From Bacteroidales bacterium (GTDB lineage: Bacteria; Bacteroidota; Bacteroidia; Bacteroidales; UBA12481), in NCBI GenBank assembly GCA_021160155.1, contig JAGHDB010000193.1:1-8265 (forward strand): 8,265 nucleotides of DNA, given 5' to 3'. Positions 1 through 5,933 of this stretch are shown in pieces. A program made the translations under genes and the position numbers. Position 1 is the stretch's first letter. Every line of letters begins with the position of its first letter. The notes under the pieces were generated by a model. That model was not told where the DNA came from. It saw only the letters and a program-made list of their open reading frames with translations, and made no database searches.

Positions 1-2
1 CT

Positions 3-311
3 GCATCCCGGTACATCAACCAGGTTCAGACAGGTGATTACCTCACGGCTTCGGTACTGATCCGGAATAACGATCCGCAGAATCCGGCACGTCTCATTCT
101 TCGTTCTACGAATTCAGATACTGACAACATCTATTTTGAGGATAATCATTCTCTGCAGGATTTGGGACACGGATGGCAGCTTCTCTCCCTTCGGGGACAT
201 ATCAGCTCTGTTCCGGCAACAAGTCAGATGGAATGCCTGGTTTATTATCCCGGGAAAAAGGGGATTCGGGTTCAATCATTATCAATCAAGCATTTTGGAG
301 AGAGGTATTAA
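3..311 (+). CDS. C-terminal part of an unidentified protein, 5' end outside the window
   Basis: An open frame enters from the left edge and stops with TAA at 309-311, giving about 102 residues. I do not recognise the family. The visible part alternates short hydrophobic strands and polar turns (GDYLTASVLIRNN, ARLILRST, WQLLSLRG, ECLVYYPGKKGIRVQSLSIKHF), the look of a beta-sandwich (jelly-roll) domain. A C-terminus of the type 'YYPGKKxIxVxxLxIxxF' is what I would expect of a carbohydrate-binding-like module on a secreted or membrane protein, but that is an impression from pattern only. Its stop is 27 bp before the start of the GH38-type gene, with no terminator-like hairpin between, so the two are probably co-transcribed. 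A shorter ATG frame at 136-324 overlaps it in another phase and is taken to be a shadow. Confidence 0.7.
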   Translation, partial: ASRYINQVQTGDYLTASVLIRNNDPQNPARLILRSTNSDTDNIYFEDNHSLQDLGHGWQLLSLRGHISSVPATSQMECLVYYPGKKGIRVQSLSIKHFGERY

Positions 312-338
312 TTTCCCCCGGTAATTATCCTAAATAAA

Positions 339-3300
339 ATGAAAAAAGATATCCGGCTTCTTACAATCATCGCACACGGTGCAAGTACCCGTACTCATAC
401 CCTATACTTCGTCTCTCTTACAGGTTTTGTAATCATGCTATTGGGTTTGTTCTCTCCGGTATCCGGCCAGTCCCACCTCTGGCAGATCGGGAAACCCGAC
501 AGGAATTATCATGAATTTGCACTGGCATCCGAAGGATATTCCCGTTTCTCAGATGATGGTTTTTTTGTAGTCGGAGATTCGGATCCCTTAAACGACTGGC
601 CATTCGTTCATCCCGGGCCACAGGATGCCTGGGCAGGAAACCATCCGCATACATTTACTATTCTGTTCGGGATCGGAGATGGTGCATCAAAAATCCCGCA
701 CAACAAAACAGATACCGTTTGCCGGCTGATATTTGATCTGGTGGATGTTCAGGGAAACATCCCTCCCATGTTAAACATCCTCATTAATAATCAGAATTAT
801 GTCAAGAAACTTCAGGCAGGTGCCGGTGATGTCTCTATTCACGGACATCCCGAACAGGGTAAACAGGTTCGGTTTGCCGTTGAATTCCCGGCCCGTCTGT
901 TGAAGAAAGGGAATAATGAAGTTGAAATTGTGAATTCAAAAGGGAGCTGGTTTTTGTATGATGCCATTACGCTGAAGACTCCGTATTGGATCAAACTGGC
1001 ACCGGTATCCGGATGTATTGAGATCTCAGATGTGGATGTAGAATCCTCAGTCAGAATAATCGAAGGACAACTATTTCAAACGCTTCATGCCACGGTAAAA
1101 TATGCCGGAAAATCCCAGCCAGTCGCCCTGGAGTTTATGGGTGCCAAAAAAGAAGAAATCCGTTTGAGCCCGGGCATCAGGCACTATTCGATGCTCATAC
1201 CGCTGATCACTCAAAAAGGAAAGGCTTCTGTCCGCCTTCTAAACAGATCCCGGGTAGTAGCTTCCTATCCCGTAAAAACAGAGCCATCAAAAAAAATGAC
1301 CGTATATATTTTACCTCACTCACATACCGACATTGGCTATACGGCTGTTCAGACTGAAATTGAAGCCAAACAGGTAGAAAACCTCCGGAAGGGAATAGAA
1401 TACGCCCGGCAAACTGCCGGCAATCCCAAGGGAGCCCGTTTTGTCTGGAATATTGAGGTATCCTGGGCGGCAGATCTATACCTGAATCGTTTGGGCAAAA
1501 CGGATCGTACAAAATTCCTTGAAGCGGTAAAGAAGGGATGGATTGCCATTAACGGCATGTATCTTAACGAATTAACCGGTTTATGCCGCCCTGAAGAGTT
1601 GTTGCGACTATTCAGGTACTCCACCCAACTGGCTGAAGAAACTGGTGTTCCGGTAGATGCGGCGATGATCAGTGATGTGCCGGGTTATACCTGGGGAACA
1701 GTCACTGCACTGACCCAGGCGGGGATTAAATACTTCTCTGTTGCTCCAAATTATTTTGATCGTATTGGAGACATCATGCAGCAATGGGAAAACAAACCAT
1801 TTTACTGGGTGTCTCCTTCGGGCCGGGAACGGGTTCTGGTCTGGGTACCCTATAGAGGATATGCCTGGTCACACATGATACCGGCCCTGAATAAAACAAC
1901 TGCCACGCAATTTTTCGATGAATTAAAAAAAGCAAACTACCCCTATGACATTGCTTATATGAGATGGAGCGGACACGGTGATAATGCGGTTCCCGAACCT
2001 GAAATATGTGATTTTGTCAAGCAATGGAACCAGGAATATGCATGGCCGAAATTCATCATTTCTTCAACCAGTGAAGCATTCAGAGCCTTTGAATCTAAAT
2101 ATGGTAATCAGCTTAAAGAATTCCGTGGCGACTGGACCCCTTACTGGGAGGACGGAGCCGGTTCATCTGCATTTGAAACCGCCATGAACCGGAATTCTGC
2201 CGACCGTCTCACACAAGCAGAAGCGTTATGGGCGTTGGAAGATCCTGCTGATTATCCTTCACAAACTTTTGATGAGGCCTGGGGAAAAACCCTCCTTTAC
2301 TCCGAACACACTTGGGGAGCCTGGTGTTCTATCACTGATCCGGAAAATCAATTAACAACAGACCAATGGATTATTAAGAAAAGTTACGCGGATGAAGCCG
2401 ACCGGTTAAGTCGTACTCTCATCTGCCTCAAACAGGATAATCAAATTGATCAAAAGAATGTCAACCAGATAAAAAGAAAGTTGTCGAACCAGGATATCAA
2501 AATTTTGAATACCTCCGCCTGGACCCGTAAAGAACCCGTCATCATACAAAAAACCATAGCTGAAGGTATCAACCGCATCCTGAATGAAAAACATCACCCT
2601 GTCCCTTTTCAGAGATTATCAACCGGCGATATAGTGTTTGTCCCGGATTCTGTTCTTCCCTATTCTGCAACACAGTATCATCTGATAAATCAATCAGAAC
2701 GTAATCATTCGAATATAACAGCTCCCAACCTGATTTCAGGAAATACCCTGTCGAATGGATTGATCCGGGCAGACATTGATCCGGTGAGTGGTAATATTAT
2801 TTCATTGACTGCAAAGGGAATTAATAGCAACCTGGTAGACCGATCCACTGCATACAGTCTGAATCAATACCTTTTTCTTAAGGGTCATGATCTGAAGAAC
2901 CTCCAAACCACCGGCACATCAACTATTCGGACCGTCGAAAACGGTCCGCTTTACGGAGTGATTGAAGTCCATTCAGAAGCACCCGGATGTCATACTTTAA
3001 TCAGACGATACGTCATAGCAGCCGGAACGGATTATTTGCAGATTGAAAATATTGTGGATAAAAAAAGAGCACCTATGCCCGCCAGGATTGGGGACTGGAA
3101 TCTGGCTCAGAATGAAAACAAAGAGAGCGTTAATTTTGTCTTTCCGTTTGCGATTCAACAAGGAGTTATGCGAATGGATCTGCCGATTGGTTCAATAATT
3201 CCGTGGAAGGATCAAATTCCGGGTTCCTGTAAAAATTGGTTTACAGTGGGTAGATATATCGATATTTCTAATTCCGACTACGGAGTCACCTGGTTTACAT

Positions 3301-3824
3301 TAGATGCTCCTTTGGTTGAAGTCGGTTACCTGTCGGCCACTCTCGTCGGTTCTCAGACAGATCCCAAAGTGTGGCGACAAGAGGTCAAGCCCACCCAAAC
3401 TTTTTATTCCTGGGTAATGAATAATCACTGGGGAACCAACTACCGGCAATACCAGGAAGGACGGGTGACTTTTCGGTACGCCATCCGGCCTCATTTGAAT
3501 AGTGATGCAGCCGGCACTTACCGGATTGCTACCGGAATGAGCCAACCTCTTCTTGTCAGACCAGTTAGCGAAAAACCCATAGATGTTCCTTTTACAATTG
3601 AAGGAAAAGAAATAGTAGTAGTATCCCTGAAACCGGCAGATCAGGGTAACGGATACATTGTCAGGCTATACAATCCTGATCAATTCACTCATCAATCACA
3701 ACTCATCACTCATGGAATGACTATCTGGCTCAGCAATACAGCCGAACAAAAATTACGCCGTTTGCAACCGGATATTACACTGCATGGCATGCAACTGGTG
3801 ACTTTGCGTATCGAACCGAACTAG
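339..3824 (+). CDS. Secreted multidomain GH38-type (alpha-mannosidase-like) glycosidase with N-terminal PL4-like carbohydrate-binding domain
   Basis: Probable exported glycoside hydrolase of 1161 residues. Residues about 22-44 form a hydrophobic segment ending SPVSGQ, a likely signal peptide with an unusually long n-region. Residues about 46-215 resemble the carbohydrate-binding domain III of PL4 rhamnogalacturonan lyases (WQIGKPDRNYHEF near the start, GNNEVEIVNS then LYDAITLK at the end). A beta linker (about 228-315) precedes the GH38 N-terminal catalytic domain, about 319-660. By comparison with Golgi mannosidase II, the zinc ligands would be H329 and D331 (HSHTDIGYT), D446 (ISDVPGY, also the expected nucleophile) and H657 (SEHTWG). 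The remainder, to 1161, looks like the beta-sandwich GH38 C-terminal region. The first motif has Tyr where classical GH38 has Trp (HxDxGW), so the substrate may not be a standard alpha-mannoside. The ATG follows an AT-rich leader with no Shine-Dalgarno, normal for Bacteroidota. A GH38-related family with a different specificity is the main alternative. Confidence 0.85.
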   Translation: MKKDIRLLTIIAHGASTRTHTLYFVSLTGFVIMLLGLFSPVSGQSHLWQIGKPDRNYHEFALASEGYSRFSDDGFFVVGDSDPLNDWPFVHPGPQDAWAGNHPHTFTILFGIGDGASKIPHNKTDTVCRLIFDLVDVQGNIPPMLNILINNQNYVKKLQAGAGDVSIHGHPEQGKQVRFAVEFPARLLKKGNNEVEIVNSKGSWFLYDAITLKTPYWIKLAPVSGCIEISDVDVESSVRIIEGQLFQTLHATVKYAGKSQPVALEFMGAKKEEIRLSPGIRHYSMLIPLITQKGKASVRLLNRSRVVASYPVKTEPSKKMTVYILPHSHTDIGYTAVQTEIEAKQVENLRKGIEYARQTAGNPKGARFVWNIEVSWAADLYLNRLGKTDRTKFLEAVKKGWIAINGMYLNELTGLCRPEELLRLFRYSTQLAEETGVPVDAAMISDVPGYTWGTVTALTQAGIKYFSVAPNYFDRIGDIMQQWENKPFYWVSPSGRERVLVWVPYRGYAWSHMIPALNKTTATQFFDELKKANYPYDIAYMRWSGHGDNAVPEPEICDFVKQWNQEYAWPKFIISSTSEAFRAFESKYGNQLKEFRGDWTPYWEDGAGSSAFETAMNRNSADRLTQAEALWALEDPADYPSQTFDEAWGKTLLYSEHTWGAWCSITDPENQLTTDQWIIKKSYADEADRLSRTLICLKQDNQIDQKNVNQIKRKLSNQDIKILNTSAWTRKEPVIIQKTIAEGINRILNEKHHPVPFQRLSTGDIVFVPDSVLPYSATQYHLINQSERNHSNITAPNLISGNTLSNGLIRADIDPVSGNIISLTAKGINSNLVDRSTAYSLNQYLFLKGHDLKNLQTTGTSTIRTVENGPLYGVIEVHSEAPGCHTLIRRYVIAAGTDYLQIENIVDKKRAPMPARIGDWNLAQNENKESVNFVFPFAIQQGVMRMDLPIGSIIPWKDQIPGSCKNWFTVGRYIDISNSDYGVTWFTLDAPLVEVGYLSATLVGSQTDPKVWRQEVKPTQTFYSWVMNNHWGTNYRQYQEGRVTFRYAIRPHLNSDAAGTYRIATGMSQPLLVRPVSEKPIDVPFTIEGKEIVVVSLKPADQGNGYIVRLYNPDQFTHQSQLITHGMTIWLSNTAEQKLRRLQPDITLHGMQLVTLRIEPN

Positions 3825-3854
3825 TTTAACCCAAAGGTATGCGTTGCAACCAGG

Positions 3855-3885
3855 TTTGCTTAAATTATTCAATTGAATAATTTCG
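3855..3885 (+). promoter_or_regulatory. Candidate Bacteroidota-type promoter of nfo
   Basis: TTTG at 3855-3858 is followed by a 19-bp spacer and TAATTTCG at 3878-3885. The known Bacteroidota consensus is TTTG, 19-21 bp, TAnnTTTG, so the -33 element and spacing fit and the -7 element has one mismatch (C for the third T). A start of transcription near 3892 would give a leader of roughly 23 nt before the ATG at 3915. It would let nfo be expressed independently of the glycosidase upstream. Confidence 0.45.
3862..3883. promoter_or_regulatory. Perfect 22-bp palindrome upstream of nfo
   Basis: The arms AAATTATTCAA and TTGAATAATTT are exact reverse complements with no spacer, centred between 3872 and 3873. 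The site lies 31 bp before the nfo ATG and fills most of the interval between the proposed -33 and -7 elements. That position suits a dimeric repressor operator. It could instead be a weak AT-rich hairpin ending the upstream GH38-type transcript, since a short run of T follows at 3886-3889. No regulator can be named. Confidence 0.5.
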
Positions 3886-3914
3886 TTTTAAAGTTCATCT
3901 TCAAAATTCGATTT

Positions 3915-4760
3915 ATGAAATATATCGGACCACATGTCAGCGCTTCCGGAGGAGTCGAAAATGCCCCGGTGAATGCCCATAAATTAGGAGCTACAGCTTT
4001 CGCACTGTTCACAAAGAACCAACGTCAATGGTTCTCTAATCCGTTAACTGAAACCAGTATCCGGATTTTTAAAGAACGATGCAAAGAACTCGGATATACC
4101 CCTAAACAAATATTACCACATGATAGTTACCTGATTAATCTCGGTCACCCCGAAAAAGAACCGCTAAAGAAATCCCGCGCTGCTTTTCTGGATGAGATGC
4201 AGCGATGTGAACAACTGGGATTAGACCGGCTCAATTTCCACCCCGGAAGCCATCTCCGTAAAATCCCCGAAGAAGAAAGCCTGAAGATCATCGCTGAATC
4301 AATTAATCTCACTCTGGCTCAAACTCATGGTGTTACCGCAGTAATCGAAAATACAGCCGGACAGGGAAGTAACCTGGGATATACCTTCGAACAAATCCGT
4401 TTTATTATTGACCGGATAGATGATAAAACCCGGATAGGGGTATGCATTGATACAGCTCACTCCTACTCCGCAGGATATAACCTGAAAACCCCAGAGGGCT
4501 TTGAGAAAACTTTTCAACTGTTCGATGAAATCATCGGTTTCCGATTCCTCAAAGGAATGCATCTGAACGATTCTAAAAAAGAATTCGGCTCACGCGTTGA
4601 CCGGCACGAAAGTATCGGACTGGGAACTATTGGGAGAAAAACTTTTGAATGGATTATGAAAGATCCGAGATTCGATGAAATGCCGTTGATACTCGAGACA
4701 CCGGATGAGAAACTATGGAAAGCTGAAATCAATCTCCTGAGAGAGTTGTCAACTCTTTAA
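3915..4760 (+). CDS. nfo: Endonuclease IV (AP endonuclease, Nfo family)
   Basis: Cuts DNA 5' to abasic sites in base excision repair; a cytoplasmic TIM-barrel enzyme with a trinuclear zinc centre. The 281-residue product aligns almost without gaps to E. coli Nfo (285 residues), starting [13 protein letters not shown] against MKYIGAHVSAAGG. All nine zinc ligands fall at the E. coli numbers: H69, H109, E145, D179, H182, H216, D229, H231 and E261. The motifs [31 protein letters not shown] and GMHLNDSK are intact. I chose the ATG at 3915 because it matches the family start; the open frame extends back to a TTG at 3873, but that adds 14 non-conserved residues and overlaps the promoter and palindrome. 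The last five codons (E-L-S-T-L) lie within the palindromic repeat flanking the transposase gene, and the gene converges on that gene with 10 bp between stops. Confidence 0.97.
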   Translation: MKYIGPHVSASGGVENAPVNAHKLGATAFALFTKNQRQWFSNPLTETSIRIFKERCKELGYTPKQILPHDSYLINLGHPEKEPLKKSRAAFLDEMQRCEQLGLDRLNFHPGSHLRKIPEEESLKIIAESINLTLAQTHGVTAVIENTAGQGSNLGYTFEQIRFIIDRIDDKTRIGVCIDTAHSYSAGYNLKTPEGFEKTFQLFDEIIGFRFLKGMHLNDSKKEFGSRVDRHESIGLGTIGRKTFEWIMKDPRFDEMPLILETPDEKLWKAEINLLRELSTL

Positions 4761-4772
4761 AGTTGTCAACTC
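4744..4772. repeat. Left flanking repeat of the RAYT cassette: two GTTGTCAAC palindromes
   Basis: A 29-nt element made of two palindromic units. The first, AGAGTTG-T-CAACTCT (4742-4756), has perfect 7-bp arms about a central T at 4749. The second, AGTTG-T-CAACT (4761-4771), is centred at 4766, exactly 17 bp away. The first unit encodes the last residues of nfo. The second overlaps the last base of the RAYT stop codon (complement of 4771-4773). The element matches the right flanking repeat at 25 of 29 positions in the same orientation. As RNA each unit could form a short hairpin in either direction, so it may also act as a weak bidirectional terminator between the convergent genes. Confidence 0.85.
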
Positions 4773-5397
4773 ATAAAACATTTGCATCATCCATTAAATA
4801 TTCTTTCAATCCGCTGTACTTCTGCTTCTTATGGTGATAATTCTTAAAGTTTATTGTTGAATCAAACCAGCTAAAAACTGTATCTTTTTCTAACCTTGAG
4901 GGATTTACCCTGAAGTAGCTATCATAAGATGACCATGGATAGTCTCTGGGATGCTCCACAAATCCATGATGTACCGGATTTCTGTGTATATAGGTTATTA
5001 AGTCCTTAAAATACTTATCGTTGTCCACTACTATTCTACCGAACGGACGTTCAAATAATGCACCCCTTCTTCTTTCCTGGATATTAAAAGCCCTGGCATA
5101 AGCAATAAAAAAATTTGCAAACTGTCGCGAAGGATTCAACCGCTTTAACTTGACAGGTTCCATAGTAGATGACAACTTTTTAAAGATTTCATCGAGACTC
5201 TTTATTCGAAGCATAAAATGAAAGTGATTACTCATCAAACACCAGGCATATGTATCTACCAGTGGACCAATGCGATCAAAGTATAAAGAAAGAAAATACC
5301 GGTAATTCCTCGGAGTCCTAAAAATTTGCATCTTGTTCACTCCCCGGTTGTAGATGTGGTAAACAGTATCATACTGCAAGGGTTGAATATTACTCAT
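4771..5397 (-). CDS. REP-associated-type tyrosine transposase (RAYT, Y1_Tnp/IS200-like HUH family)
   Basis: Single-strand DNA transposase-like protein of the Y1 HUH superfamily, which nicks at or near hairpins through a tyrosine. From the chosen ATG (MSNIQPLQYD) it has 208 residues, a usual length for Bacteroidota members. Seen in sequence: YHIYNRGVNKMQIF near the N-terminus; the HUH metal site H58-F59-H60 in MSNHFHFMLRI; GALFERPFGRI; and Y136 in TYIHRNPVHHG, the position of the catalytic tyrosine of E. coli TnpA-REP; then YPWSSYDSY. All key residues are present, so the gene looks intact. The frame extends upstream to an ATG at 5421 and a TTG at 5424, but the added residues (MMYNEIAFI) are not typical. 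It is flanked by direct 29-nt palindromic repeats, the arrangement expected of a RAYT cassette. A solitary domesticated copy is as likely as an active element. Confidence 0.92.
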   Translation of the reverse strand: MSNIQPLQYDTVYHIYNRGVNKMQIFRTPRNYRYFLSLYFDRIGPLVDTYAWCLMSNHFHFMLRIKSLDEIFKKLSSTMEPVKLKRLNPSRQFANFFIAYARAFNIQERRRGALFERPFGRIVVDNDKYFKDLITYIHRNPVHHGFVEHPRDYPWSSYDSYFRVNPSRLEKDTVFSWFDSTINFKNYHHKKQKYSGLKEYLMDDANVL

Positions 5398-5467
5398 AAT
5401 AAATGCGATTTCATTATACATCAAGCATTTATTATAGATGCATTTATGTGGATGAAATGGAAAAAAA

Positions 5468-5496
5468 AGTTGACAAATTTATAAAGTTGTCAACTC
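5468..5496. repeat. Right flanking repeat of the RAYT cassette: one intact and one degenerate palindrome
   Basis: This 29-nt element is the direct repeat of 4744-4772, with four substitutions confined to its first 14 positions; the last 15 positions are identical. The intact unit AGTTG-T-CAACT (5485-5495) is centred at 5490. The degenerate unit (AGTTG-A-CAAAT, from 5468) is centred at 5473, again 17 bp away. It lies 71 bp upstream of the chosen RAYT start. Read on the minus strand it supplies the last codons and the TAA of the broken GH29 frame. The substitutions in the degenerate unit create a -7 like box. Confidence 0.85.
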
Positions 5497-5505
5497 TATC
5501 ACAAA
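5474..5505 (-). promoter_or_regulatory. Candidate promoter of the RAYT gene, built partly from the right repeat
   Basis: On the minus strand TTTG (complement of 5502-5505) is followed by a 20-bp spacer and TAAATTTG (complement of 5474-5481). This matches the Bacteroidota consensus TTTG, 19-21 bp, TAnnTTTG at every specified base. Transcription would start near 5467, giving a leader of about 70 nt before the ATG at 5397. The -7 box lies in the degenerate palindrome and the intact palindrome lies in the spacer, so a protein binding the palindrome, possibly the transposase itself, could control it. The autoregulation idea is inference. Confidence 0.55.
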
Positions 5506-5910
5506 GGGAGATTGAAACTCCATATCAACCCCCGGCTGACCAGATCTTGCGCATTTGGGAGCATGGTTAAATACCCAAGCCAATAATTCAGGAGACTTCC
5601 ATACCGAAGACGACTGCTCCCACTCACCATCTGTCCAGATAATGTCCGGAGCATATCTCATCACCAGATCTTTAAACTGAGGATGAAAATGTTGCGTAAC
5701 AAAGCGTTGTATATCTGTTTTGTACCAGGGATGATACCATTCGTATAATGAGTAATACAACCCGATTTTAATTCCTTTTTTCCGCATCGCCCGGGTAACA
5801 TCACCTACCAGGTCCCTTTTCGGACCTACCTTGACCGGATTGTACTCAGGCCCGTAAGTCCGCTCATGAAAAGCCTTCACCTGACCATTGTGCGATTGTT
5901 TATCATCAGG
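5479..5910 (-). pseudogene. Decayed GH29 alpha-L-fucosidase fragment
   Basis: Remnant of a GH29 retaining exo-alpha-L-fucosidase, normally about 450 residues or more. The open frame runs from just after a TAA (complement of 5911-5913) to a stop inside the RAYT repeat, about 143 codons; a GTG at 5878-5880 gives 133 residues. The catalytic core strands are clear: VGPKRDLVGDVTRAMRKKG, IGLYYSLYEWYHPWY and IIWTDGEW, whose Asp (D84 from the GTG) aligns with the family nucleophile (D225 of human FUCA1). Three defects mark it as broken. The N-terminal domain is missing. FHERTYGPEY runs directly into NPVKVGPKRD, skipping roughly 60 residues that in intact enzymes hold the KHHEGF motif. After FNHAPKC family similarity ends and the frame runs into the palindrome as IELTTL-stop. 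The gene was presumably once part of the same catabolic locus as the sulfatase and GH95 genes. Confidence 0.8.
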
Positions 5911-5933
5911 TTAACAAATAATATCAACCTGAT
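5905..5933 (-). terminator. Possible hairpin at the end of the sulfatase gene
   Basis: ATCAGGTT (5905-5912) and AACCTGAT (5926-5933) are exact reverse complements around a 13-nt loop. On the minus strand the hairpin begins at the last base of the sulfatase TGA and precedes the GH29 remnant. There is no U-run after it, so it may act as a transcript 3' end stabiliser rather than a classical intrinsic terminator. An 8-bp match could also be chance. Confidence 0.35.

Noticed and set aside
136..324. Plus-strand 62-residue frame with an ATG
   Set aside because: It overlaps, in another phase, the open frame 3-311, which runs in from the window edge and has a more protein-like composition.
3873..3914. 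Upstream TTG start extending nfo by 14 residues
   Set aside because: The extra residues do not match the family, and the TTG lies in the centre of the palindrome and between the proposed promoter elements. The ATG at 3915 matches the E. coli Nfo start exactly.
5161..5180. A further partial match to the repeat (complement reads AAAAAGTTGTCATC) inside the RAYT gene
   Set aside because: Only one arm matches, there is no palindrome, and the codons encode KKLSST in a plausible protein segment. A chance match is the simpler reading.
5425..5447. Two GCATTTAT direct repeats 15 bp apart in the RAYT leader
   Set aside because: They are only 8 bp long in an AT-rich stretch and have no counterpart at the other end of the cassette, so chance is likely.
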